From Priapulus caudatus (Eukaryota; Priapulida; Priapulimorpha; Priapulimorphida; Priapulidae), in contig NW_014577077.1 in the NCBI RefSeq assembly GCF_000485595.1, forward strand, positions 690,852-754,851: 64,000 nt of DNA. The letters run 5' to 3'. Shown in pieces: positions 45,612 to 56,559 of the stretch. The notes under the pieces are model-generated. The model was not told the origin of the DNA. It was given only the letters and a program-made list of their open reading frames with translations, and ran no database searches. Numbering within the stretch: position 1 is the first letter of the stretch; the number at the start of each line of letters is the position of its first letter. Made by a program: the position numbers and the translations under genes.

Positions 45612-48600
45612 TCACAATACCTGAATGCGACTGTTTCCAAAGTCGACGACGACGATGCGACCGTCAGGCGTGACGCAGACACCGGACGGCCGGTCCATCT
45701 GGCCGAGGGCTGTGCCGTTGTTGCCGAACTTGCATAGGAAGTTTCCGCTCGGCTGGAAAATCTGTATGCGGTGGTTTCGCGAATCGGCGACGATCATGTT
45801 GCCCTCCTGGTCGACGGCGACGCCCTGCGGCCGCATGAACTGCCCGTTGGCACTGCCCTCCTGGCCGAGGAAGCGTGCTGACTGGAAGTCGGGCTGGATG
45901 ACGAGCAGCCGGTGGTTGTTGAAGTCGGTGACGATCACGTGGCCGTCGCGGTTGAACGTGACACCGCGCGGCGAGTCAAAGTGCTTCCAAAGGGCACCCT
46001 CAAAACCGTACTTGTTGATGAACGCGCCGTCGGCCGAGAACAGCTGGATGCGGTGGTTGCGCGTGTCTGAGACGAGGATCTGACCGTTGGTGTTCACGGC
46101 GACATCCCACGGGTAGTTGAACTGGCCGTTCTTGCTGCCGCGCTCGCCGAACTTGGCGATAAACATGCCCGTGAGCGTGAACAGCTGAACGCGATGGTTG
46201 TCCTTGTCGGCGACGACGATGTGATTGTTGAGGTTGCACGCGACGCCGGCCGGTCGGTCAAACTGACCGCTGTGAGTGCCCGGCGAGCCAAATTTATGCA
46301 AGAATTTCCCATCGGGGTGAAAAACCTGTAATGTGTAAGAGCAGAAGCAGTTTAGCGTATGTCGTAGACAGGTGAGTTAGGCAGAAATGAAAGCAGTTAT
46401 CCAGTTGTACTATCGTACCGTAGCTACCATCGTACTACTGTCACTGTTAATTATGCAATGCCCTGAATAAATATTGAACTGGCAATGCAAGCCCATATAT
46501 GTAACTTGTAAGTCAGCTACGGTCCCACACTCATTACTTGTCATTGGACAGCTTTAACCAAGTTTTAAACCACTACCCGGTGATTTCACCGAATCTAATG
46601 AACATATAATTTCGTAATCACGCTAACACATACGGAAGCTTCCTTTAATACAAAGCAATATCAGCAGACTGGAAATATTGATTATTCAAGCGATATTGCT
46701 AGATCAAAACATTTAACTAGTATAACCATAAGAACTAACCAAAGAAGAGCCGGAGAGCGACTGGGCTCATCTGAGGTCCGTTGCTACGTACGGTTATAAA
46801 CGAAACATTTCAGTCGTGCGTAGTGAGTCTAGTGACACCTCTGTTAGGCGCAGATATGCAGATACGCAGTTGCGTACACATTATTTCAGCAAACATTTTT
46901 TTTATTGCAGAGAGAGCGAGAGAGAGGAAGAGAGAGAGGGGGGCGAGAGCGAGAAAAAGAAAGAGAGAGAGCGAGAGAGCGGGCGAGAGGAGAGAGAGGG
47001 AGAGTCAGTCAGACTAAATTGTTTATAAACAAATAACACCCACGCGGCGCGCTACTGTATCAGTTACGTCATCAATTGAAATGTACATTCCGATATCGCC
47101 GCGCGGCGTCCAAACTTTTCGACGAAGATGGCGGGCAGACGCACGTATAACGTACAGATTTCTTCAATGTCAGGGAGGATCAACACATTTCGACTGACAG
47201 TCAAGAGTCAACCATCGAGCTCTGCAGCCACTGGCAGCAAGAACAAGCCCGCACGTACAGCACACACGCGGCGGCCATTGACTATATATATATATACTAC
47301 TATGAACAAAATATGCTCATGTTTGTATACATTTGTATTTTTATTCACATCAAACTCGTACGATAAAAATGTAGTGAAATCGGTACCAAATCGCTGTCTT
47401 ACTCCTTTGTCATTATTAGCTCCTGGTACCATCAAACACAGTTCAGTCCTTTGTTAACAGTCAACAAATCCATGTTTAACCCTCCTCTTGAGGGTCAAAA
47501 GGTTATCAGACACTTACTCTTCGCACAGCAGTGGAAAGCACATTTCATGGTCCTTTCAATAAAGTGATAAAAATGGTAGGTAACCGCTGAAACAAAAAAG
47601 TTTTTCACTCTGTCCATTAAACCATGTCCTCAGAAAATGTCTGATATCTGACCTCTCCCCCACTGCCCTTTGACCTGTGACCTCCAATTTCGCACTTGTG
47701 ATAGGTTTCCTGCCCATTGCACTATACACCGAATATTAATAGCATAGGTCGAGCCGTTCAGATTTGTGCAGCAATTCCGTATTTCCTCCTATAGCTTAAG
47801 TTGAGGGGGAAATATTCCCCTTCCGTTGACACATCTTGACCTTTGACCCCCAAATTGGTCATCCCGAGTCCTTTTCACGACCCCCCTCCCCGACGTCCCG
47901 AATATCGTGACCGTACGTCGATCGGTTAAGATTTGTGCCCAACTGTTGACAGACACACGAACACATGGACGGACGGACGCTCATGCGATTCTACAAGCTG
48001 CATCTGACTTCGTGAGATGAGCTAACAAAGAGTTCAAGAATCGCTGCCATAATGTCTTGGTGTCGACATCTGTGAAATACAGACCTGGGTCAGCTTTTTG
48101 GTGCACACATCCACTGCACTAACCAGCGTAACTTCGCGACTCAGTCATTGTTCGATGCCATTAGGCTATACTCGATGATATCGCATGATCTCACTCACCT
48201 GAATGCGGTTGTTGCTGCGATCTGCCACAACGACGTGCCCATACTTGTCCGTGCAGATGCCCCACGGCCGACACAGCTGTCCGTCCTGGTCACCCTCCTC
48301 GCCAAACTGGAACGCGTCCTGACCGACCGACGCGTACGTGCGGCCACTGCGCACGCTCACCGCAAACGGGCTGCCGTGGATGTGGTTGCCGCGGATGGTG
48401 ACGTGCACGCGGTGCGCGCCCTCCATCGGCGGGCAGTAGGTGATCACGTAGGAGCCATTGTGCTGGTCGCACACGTCGCCGCTGTAGACGCTTGCATCCG
48501 GCGCCTCGCACAGCACGTTGATCGGGTCGCCGCCCATCGCGCGCGCGTCCCCGTAGTGATCCTTCGCGTGCACGACAAACGTCGCGACCTTGCCGCGCAG

Positions 48601-49854
48601 CGCCGAGCGCAGGCCCTCGCCGCTCGCGAGCGCGTTTGGGGCGTAGGCGCCGCTGCTCACCGTGCCGAGCGAGCTGACGGCGTTGTAGAGCGCGGCATCG
48701 GGCGGCGTGAACGCGATCGCGTCGTCCTCGTGTGGCTGCAGGTGCGCGGCGAGCGCCTTCACGCGCTTAACGGCGGCCGCAATCGCGTCCCGCGCCGCCA
48801 GCACGTCAACTTCGTCGCCGTCGGCGAGCGCGCGCCGCGCGTCGTCCGAGGCGCGCGCGACGTGCGCGAGCTGTGCGCGCAGGCTGCCAAGCTGTGCGCG
48901 CAGCGAGCGACCCTTCACCTGCCGCACGCGCTCGATGCGGCACAGCAGGTCGCGCTCGCGTTCGACGAGAGCGGCGACGTGCCGCCGCACGATGGCGCGC
49001 ACCTCGGCGGCGGCGGCCTGCGCGCGCGCCTCCACGCGGTCGGCCATCATCGCTGCGCCGCGCGCGCCGTCCTCGATCGCGCGTGCCCCGCCAGCGGCGT
49101 CCGCAACAAGGCGCGCGGCGGCAGCGCTCGCCTCGGCGACGGCGTCCTGTAGGTAGACGAAGCTGTGGCCGCCGTGCGTGCTCACCGTGCAGTCGCCGCA
49201 GATTGCCGCCGCGCACGTCTCGCAGTACAGCCGCAGGACCTCGCCGTCGTGTGCCGCGCACGTGCGTGCGCGTCGCCGCGACGACGAAGACGACCCTGAC
49301 GACTCCACTGCGAAGCCCCGCGAGGGGAGGAGATCGGTCGGTCGACCGCCGCTGCTGCCGCCGCCGTCGTCGTCGGCGAGCGAGACGATGTAGTGCTCCT
49401 TGCTCGTGCACGTGCGCACGTGCGCGCACACGCAGCCGCCGCACATGTACTTGACGCAGTCCTTGCAGAGGTAGTCGGCGCCGCGGCCGTCCGCGCAGGC
49501 GTCGCAAGGCCGGTGGCTGCTGCCGTTGTGCACGCCGGCGAGGTTGAGCTGGCACTTCTCCAAGCCGTTCTGCAGCTCCTCCTCGTCATGCGCGTCGACG
49601 CCATGCAGCAGGTTGAGGAAGCCGGACGGAAGCGCATCGATTCCTGAGCCGCCGATCGAGAATTCGCAGTTGCACATCGGGCAATCACTGTGACTTCGGC
49701 TACCTGAGTTACTCGTAAGCTGCACTCTTTCAAGGCACTGTCTACAAAACGCATGGTTGCAAGTTAGTTTCTCTGGATCCCTGAGCGGCTGGATGCAAAT
49801 TGAACATATACCTTCATCTGTAGGCATTGCATCTGATGGAAATGCTGCTGCCAT
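45612..49854 (-). CDS. TRIM71: lin-41/TRIM71 E3 ligase and RNA-binding protein, complete, two coding exons
   Basis: Exons 49854-48199 and 46325-45612 join in phase 0 (...[12 protein letters not shown]...), giving about 789 residues (human protein about 868). RING C3HC4: C17, C20, C32, H34, C37, C40, C58, C61. Two B-boxes follow (about 118-165 and 205-245; CDACADGR..., CAAHDGEV...), an Ala-rich coiled coil (about 245-385), a filamin repeat (about 405-505; ending [14 protein letters not shown]), and six NHL repeats, including [22 protein letters not shown] and [15 protein letters not shown]. This set is specific to lin-41/TRIM71, which represses mRNAs bound by its NHL propeller and acts in the let-7 heterochronic pathway. 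The start was chosen at MAAAF (AAAAATGG context); a GTG four codons upstream is not needed. The gene ends [10 protein letters not shown], like its relatives. Exon 1 is much GC-richer than its surroundings. Confidence 0.95.
46326..48198 (-). other. lin-41 intron
   Basis: Donor CATTCAG|GTGAGT at 48198 and acceptor ACATTACAG at 46326. It contains an AG-rich tract at 46910-47005, a short TA run near 47285, and an inverted copy of the 30365-30960 repeat (47455-48025). The open frame 47128-47457 is not recognised and has no splice support. Confidence 0.85.
47455..48025 (-). repeat. Interspersed repeat, unclassified, minus orientation
   Basis: Inverted relative of 30365-30960: starts CCATGTTTAACCCTCC and ends GAAGTGAGATGAGCT-like sequence. 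It carries two exact DR1 motifs, TGACCTGTGACCT (47671-47683) and TGACCTTTGACCC (47837-47849). Confidence 0.7.
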
Positions 49855-50529
49855 TTTTAGGCACACACAGGTGTGATCTCAACATGAGGCACCATTTTGC
49901 CAATAAATGAACAACATTGGCCTCATAAAGAGCATACAATTAAGTCACAGCAACCTGGCTGACTCCCACCACGCTTCCTTGACTTGGAAACCTATTTGAA
50001 CAAAAAGGTCACTTGAGATTTTTACTTGGGTCATGTAACTTAAATTTATGCAGAGCAGGAGTATAGCATATTTTATGGGTTCATACAGTGTAGTCTAACA
50101 TACTATAGTCAAACTTCTATATATAGATGTCACACAAAAGAAACTCCCAAATATGTCATTTACAGACAGGTGTCTGTTCTATATGGGTGGTTTTACTGTA
50201 TGCAGCCATTGTTATTACATTAGGCCAAAACAAAATATAGGTGTGGTTACAATTTCCCGACCGACACTATTTATTCCCAGCGACCCTAAACATTTTATTG
50301 TCAATTTTCTTTAAAATCAAAAATATAATAAAAATAAAAAAATAAAAAAATGAATTGGACAGTTCCTGCTTCAAAAGGCACAACGCACATCTTTCAGACA
50401 TGGTTCGTAAATAAAATATTTCAATAAAATAAAATGTTTTCCCTACTTACCTACCCTATTTTTTTCGGCTATTTAGGTAACATTCATATACCAAAATAAA
50501 CTAGAAAGGGCAGTTGTCGCCAACTACAT
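49855..50529 (-). other. Region upstream of lin-41
   Basis: AT-rich, no exon seen. It should include the 5' UTR and part of the promoter of lin-41. No clear TATA box or CpG island outside the coding exon. Confidence 0.35.
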
Positions 50530-51195
50530 GTATCCCCCGTGTTCTCCCCAAAATGTGTAAGTATACGAAGTTTGGTCGCGCTAGGTCAATTAGGGGCCGA
50601 GTTATAGAGCAGTAGGGAAATATGATCAAGGTCAAGGTAAAGGTCAAATAAAGGTCGTAGTGACCTGGTTTTTGGTATGCGACACACCTTCTCCCCAAGA
50701 TGTGTAAGTATACCAAGTTTGGTAGGCCTAGGTCAATTAGGGTCCGAGCTATAGAGCAAAAGGGAGATATGATCAAGGTCAAGGTAAAGGTCAAATAAAG
50801 GTCGTAGTGACCTGGTTTTGGTAGCGCTAGGTCAATTAGGAACCAAGTTAGAGAGCGGAAGGGAAATATGATCAAGGTTAAAGTAAAGGTCAAATAAAGG
50901 TCGCAGTGACCTGTTTTGGTACTCTACTCACCTTCTCCCCAAGATGTGTAAGCATACCAAGTCTGGTAGCGCTAGGTCAATTAGGGGCCGAGTTAGAGAG
51001 CGGAAGGGAAATATGATCAAAGTCAAGGTAAAGGTCAAATGAAGGTTGTAGTGACCTGGTTTTTGGTACGCGACACACCTTCTCCCCAAGATGTGTAAGT
51101 ATACCAAGTTTGGTAGCGCTAGATCAAGAGCGGAAAAGAAATATGATCAAGGTCAAGGTAAAGGTCAAATGAAGGTTGTAGTGACCTGGTTTTAG
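50530..51195 (-). repeat. Minisatellite, about 145-bp monomer, inverted relative of 27080-29290
   Basis: About four clean monomers reading CACCTTCTCCCCAAGATGTG and ATCAAGGTCAAGGTAAAGGT. Perfect TCAAGGTCA motifs occur at about 50626, 50773 and 51147. The open frame 50501-50893 follows the repeat and is an artefact. Confidence 0.92.
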
Positions 51196-51290
51196 GCTAC
51201 TGTGGCACAGTCAGTATTATGCGCGTGTGTGTGCATGTGTTTGTGTTGTGTGTGCGTGTTTGTGTGTGTGTGTGTGTGTGTGGTGTGTGA
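51196..51290. repeat. (GT)n microsatellite
   Basis: GTGTGTGCGTGT runs directly after the minisatellite. Confidence 0.9.
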
Positions 51291-51509
51291 CGCCGTGTGC
51301 TTTTATGCTGTATGCGGGGTTGGGTGGGGGGCTCGCGGGTGTTCAAACGCCATCTTTGGACCGACGGGTTAATATGGTATATATTTATACTTAAATTATA
51401 TAGGCCTCCATTACACTGACAAGCAGAATATTGTTGGACTACTTATCCTATATTGCAATGCTGTTGCATCTTAAATAATTTATGCATGAAAAGGTGCATA
51501 ATTTCATTT

Positions 51510-51938
51510 AATTAGGGCTCGTCATTGGTATCAAATTATTTCGATTCGATTATTGATATTTTTTTTTTCTCGATATTCGCACTCCGATTCGATCCGCCAT
51601 TAACGATTTAAAATTGTAATAAAAATGAGCCGTGAGTTCACAGTAAACCTCAATTATTGATGATATCTACATAGATATACATATTATAATCGTGCTGCTT
51701 AAATCAAATAGGCGACAGTAGATATTTATCTGAATTCAACCAGCTATTGACCTGGCGTCGCCGGCGATGCGAAGCAAGCAGACATGCTTTCTTACAAAAA
51801 AACGACATTTTTTGAAAAAAAAAAAAAAAAAATAAAAAAAAAAATCGCGAATCGCCTATTTTTCGATTTATTTCGAATCGATATCGGACGCAGAATCCAT
51901 GCGATTGATCGATGAGGTGTGGCATCGATGACAGGCCT
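51510..51938. mobile_element. Probable hAT-like MITE rich in TCGAT
   Basis: The left end TTAGGGCTCGTCATTGGTAT and the right end (reverse complement TAGGCCTGTCATCGATGCC) are similar inverted ends. The body has ATTCGATTCGATT and ATCGATATCGGA, typical of the hAT MITEs often seen in invertebrates. No coding sequence. Confidence 0.5.
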
Positions 51939-51989
51939 ACATTTAATAATTTCATTTTCTTTAGCTTTTGGCAGTTTTTACCCGATCTT

Positions 51990-52212
51990 GGATCATCTTC
52001 AAATTTGGGCCATGAAGGTGCATTGGATGGTAAAAGCGAAAGACGCCAATTCGTTTTTTGGTGTGGGGCGGAGTCATCGTTTGCCATTTGGTAAACAATA
52101 TTTTTGTGGGAAATATTGTAGAACCTGTAACTTGTGCTGTTTTTACCGATTGTCATGGAAATTTGGCACACAGTCCGATATAACATGTCCTATATAATAA
52201 TTTTATAATAAT

Positions 52213-52278
<66 letters not shown>

Positions 52279-52455
52279 TGGTCCTGTGTGCCAAATTTTA
52301 TGCCAATCGGGTAAAAACTGCAGAAGTTACAGGTTCTAGAATATTTTCTGACAAAAAATGTTGTTACCATGGCAACGATGACTCCGCCTACACCAAAAAC
52401 GATTGGCGTCTTTGCTTTACGATAACGCACCTTCATGTGAAATTTGAAGATGATC
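51990..52455. repeat. Large inverted repeat around an (AT)n core
   Basis: Arms of about 200 bp (51990-52190 and 52275-52455) share GATCATCTTCAAATTT, CGGAGTCATCG, TTTGGCACACAG and their complements. The core 52213-52270 is pure AT. A foldback element or two inverted copies of one repeat. Confidence 0.85.
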
Positions 52456-53994
52456 CGAGAAGAACTGCAGCCGGTAGAGCGCTCACAAGGAAATCTCTGT
52501 GGTGGCGGCGGCGGCGCGACGAGGCCAAATCTATAGTATCCCCACAATTTATAGTGGAAAATTAACTTGAATATGTAGCCACCGCCACCCTTAAAAAATT
52601 GTTTGTTTCCCCTTTACCTACTCGCCTCTCAGGGTACTGAGTAGGTAGGTAGGTGAAAAATCTTTTTTATTTTGTTTTGACAAAATGTGTGTATGTATAT
52701 TGTATATTCTGTTTTGAGTATATGTTTTTGCAGAATGAATTTGATTTTTTTTTTGGCAAAACGAAATAATTTTTGTTTTGTTTTAATCGGCTAATAAAAT
52801 GTGTCGAGTAGCTGCGTTTTGGAGAGTCGGTCGGTAAAGGGGAAACAAGCAATATTTTATCTTAGGCCCAATCTTATACATAGAAATGCCAAGTTAAAAC
52901 ATGTGATACTGATGGACTGCACTATGAGGAATAATCTTAATGCAGTTGAAACACATGTAAAACCCACATTTAACTGGTGGAGGGTACAGTACACCAGACC
53001 GAAAGTCGATGTCATTGCTATGTACGTGTGATAAATAACTCAGCACACCAACACGATTAGCCCAGTCGCGACCCTAATCAAACCTTCTGGATTAAACCCT
53101 AGAGTTGACGCAATAAATGTTCTTATTTAGCTGACGCTTATTTTCAGATCTGGTTGTCGGGCAACAAGTTCTAAGCAATTTTTAGTTGTCCAAACTTTGA
53201 TTTTACTTGTGAAAAATTTATTTGCAATCTATGAGCTGTTAATGTCCTTTTTTGTTGAGTGCATATCATATTACAGTATATACATGGAAAATCGTAATGA
53301 AATTCACACGTTTATTTTTTGCGTGCTGGCACGCTCATTGTGTCATTCCCGATTGCAGCTTTTTTCACAATTCCGAGAAAGAGTTTTGCTGTCACTCTCC
53401 CATCCCAGTGATGCCCACCCCCTACATATTCAGTAATGAACATGCCCCACGCAGCTCAAACAATCGTGCCCCCCCCCCCGGTACATCAATCAATGCAGCC
53501 GCAGCCAGGCACGCCACAATGTGCGGGCTGGCTCTCTATTAATAAATCTGCAATGGTAAAAGTGGGTGACAGGTGTTGCGGGATGCTTTTTTCGGCGACA
53601 TTTGAAAATAAAACGCGAGATATGGCGTGCGATCACGCCTTGGCTCAAAGGATGTTATTGAATATTAAGCAACTAGAATTTTGTTGTTGTCGGATCGGGC
53701 AACTAGCCAAGAGAATAACTTGTCCGACATAGACTTTCATTTGTCCCGGGCAATCGAGTGTCGAGGGCTATTATTCACCTGAATCGGTATTTGTGTCAAC
53801 TATAATAAGTCATATACCTACATCATTCTCAGTATCAGTGTAATTGTGCTTCCAAATGTGACTAGATTACTAAGGAGTTAAGATAATACATTACAACAAA
53901 ATTCTGAAGAAGTCCAGTATTTTGTTCCTCGATCAATACCCTCTCAGCCCCACACACACCATCCTCCAGGTCCCTGGTCTGATCTGATGGTGAG

Positions 53995-54026
<32 letters not shown>

Positions 54027-54185
54027 TGTTTATTTGTTGACACAGAACTAAATTAGATGTTTAGATGTTTTAATTTGGTCTCCTTACTTTATTTTAAAAC
54101 TCAGTTGAAAAATGTCTAAAATCTAAAGTAAAGGCCTGGGTAGAACATGTCATCAGTAAACTCACTGTGGCTCATAGGGTCTATG
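52456..54185 (+). other. Intergenic sequence between lin-41 and HROB
   Basis: No gene confirmed. 53436-53732 has a 98-codon open frame (MNMPHAAQTIVPPPPVHQ..., Cys-rich end) that I do not recognise; chance is likely. (ATC)n microsatellite at 53997-54023. Confidence 0.4.
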
Positions 54186-54188
54186 TCC

Positions 54189-54408
54189 TCCAGGGTACTG
54201 CCGGAACGTACCCTGGGTACAGTCCGGTATACCTGAACGTACCCTGATAACTATTTGATATGGTTAGGGTTAGGGAGTAGGCGTAGGCAACTTCCTAGAC
54301 TCGTTAGTGGAATAGGCAAGGTACGGTCCGGCATATTAGATAGTACCAGGGTACGTTCCGGTATACCGAACCGTACCCAGGGTATGTTCCGGCAGTACCC
54401 TGGGGGAC
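54189..54408. mobile_element. Short MITE with inverted ends CCAGGGTACTGCCGGAAC
   Basis: Left CCAGGGTACTGCCGGAACGT and right GTTCCGGCAGTACCCTGG are inverted. Inner repeats GGTACGTTCCGGTATACC are also paired. A short TTAGGG double unit lies inside at about 54262-54276. Confidence 0.7.
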
Positions 54409-55614
54409 GTAGACTCTCTCAGCCTCACTGGGGCAGTATCCTACATCCCACACTCCAGCAGTGTCTATGTGCAGTGGTCCTAAAATAGTATATAAACACT
54501 TAACTATAATGTAATGGGTTGTCTGATTAAATACGGGAAGGAGATGGTCCAATGCAGTGTGGCTGTGAGTGTGTCACTGTGTGTAACATACAAATTTGAG
54601 GGAGCCTGCAAAACACATTTGTTTACACTGCACGGTATGATAAACAGTTCAACTAATTACTAATAAATTAATACTAAGTTGGCATTACTGATAGTACTAG
54701 AACAAGTATAATTGGTTAAATAAACTGGTTCATGCATAAAATGGTTACAGGGAACAAAAATCTAGGCCTAGATTCTAAGATGGCTGACATCAGAGGGTGT
54801 CAACATAAAATTGCCTTGTTTTGGTTGTCAATTTTTCTTAATTCCCCAAATCCAGCATAGGCTAACTAATGGTAAATTCGTATACAACGGTTTATTCATA
54901 AACGCGGCCAAAAATAAACACGCAACCAATGTTCGATTACAAATACTTACGTTTAGGGTTGAGACCTTTCGTTACCAAAACCTCAGTACGGAGGCTGACA
55001 TCTTGTGTGTTACTAACGCAAAATCTCGCGAGAAAATTTCCGCCAAGTCTGAGCTAATCTGAGAACTCATTGCTCAACAAGAAGTTGTCAACACATACAC
55101 ACACTGGTGACACAGGAGCAAAACCCGTCAAGACTCGTTTGAATATCGAAGTGATATACAACCTAGCACGATTATGAAATATACAGTGGCCAAGACCCTC
55201 AACGTTTGACTGCTAGTGTGCAGCGCATCATTATACGGTTGATTACGAGACGTGCTGATGAATTTGCGGGACCCACGACACGGGCACGATTCAAGATTCA
55301 CAATTCACGATTCACATTGACACTGTGACTGTGACAGTCTGTGTAATGACTACTCACTGTACACTTTGCCATCATATGTAGGCTACTGTACTGTAGGCTA
55401 TAGTGTACACTAAGTGACACTGTACGCCACGATTTTTGCAGAAGTTTGAGTGTAGTCTCATACGTTCAGACAAAATGCGATTGGTGTTGAAGTACTAGGC
55501 CCTACTAATACTATAACTAATTTAACTATACGTATAAAAGTAACTAAAACTAGTAAAAGCAAGTTAATAGTATACGGCCCAACAACACTAAACGGGTAAC
55601 AGAGCAAAATCGAG
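54409..55614 (+). other. Upstream region of HROB
   Basis: No other exon seen. It presumably contains the HROB promoter and 5' UTR; no TATA box is obvious near the start codon. Confidence 0.35.
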
Positions 55615-56461
55615 ATGTCTAAATGTAGCTCACAGGTTGAGAATGGCTGTGACTTCGTCGGGATATTTATGAAGATGCTGGAAAATCCTGGCAGTGACTC
55701 AGGGAGGTTACAGTCACAGTATGCGTCATCTGAAATTGTGACACCGTCTGTTCAGGGTTCTGTATCCCGAACTCCACTATGTTCAGATATGCCGCTCTCA
55801 GTTCCTAATACACTTATGGAAATTACACCATGCAAAGTAGCTGAGTGCCACCGGATTTCTATAAGGACACCAATGGAAGAGCTGAATCACACTGGGAATG
55901 GAATGGAAGCAAAAACACCACTTTCTGTATCACCGAGAAAAGAGGCAGTCCCAAAACTACCAACCTCACTATCTTTGAGACAAAATACGGTTCCAGTAAC
56001 TCCACTTTTAACACCTCTAAGACAAGTGGCACGTCTCAGAACATCAGGCTTGATGGAATCGGGAAAAGAGACACATCTGAAAACATCGCTTCCACAGAGA
56101 CAGGAGGCGATGCTGAGGACGCCAACCTCGCTGGGCCTTAAAAACGAAGCATCCTTGAGTACATGTTTATCTACATCACCGACTTCAGTATCAGCCGAAA
56201 ATCGAACTCCTGTGTTTGGTGAAACACCAACAACGAGATGTAGAACTAAAAGAAAGTTTCCTGGACCTGCAGGAATGCTGCCTGTATTAGGAAATGTAAA
56301 TTTATACAGGAAATTATTTGCAGCTTACACTAGTCAGATTTTCTCGGAGTCAGTACTACATGATTGAGAATTCTTAGTTATTTGTTGCCATGAACCTATA
56401 TATATATACTAGTACAGACATAGTATATATATATGTTCATGATACTGGTATATATATATAT

Positions 56462-56559
<98 letters not shown>

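Noticed and set aside
45625-46083. Plus-strand open frame of 152 codons opposite the NHL repeats
   Set aside because: Antisense of the repeated NHL coding sequence, which reads perfectly on the minus strand.
48148-49454. Long plus-strand open frames opposite lin-41 exon 1
   Set aside because: GC-rich antisense shadows of the RING/B-box exon; no recognisable domain.
50501-50893. Open frame of 130 codons with repeated LTFTLTLII
   Set aside because: It follows the 145-bp minisatellite; the period near a multiple of three keeps it open.
53252-53732. A Cys-rich gene between lin-41 and HROB
   Set aside because: Two overlapping frames of about 97 codons give no recognisable family and no convincing splice model; kept only as a note.
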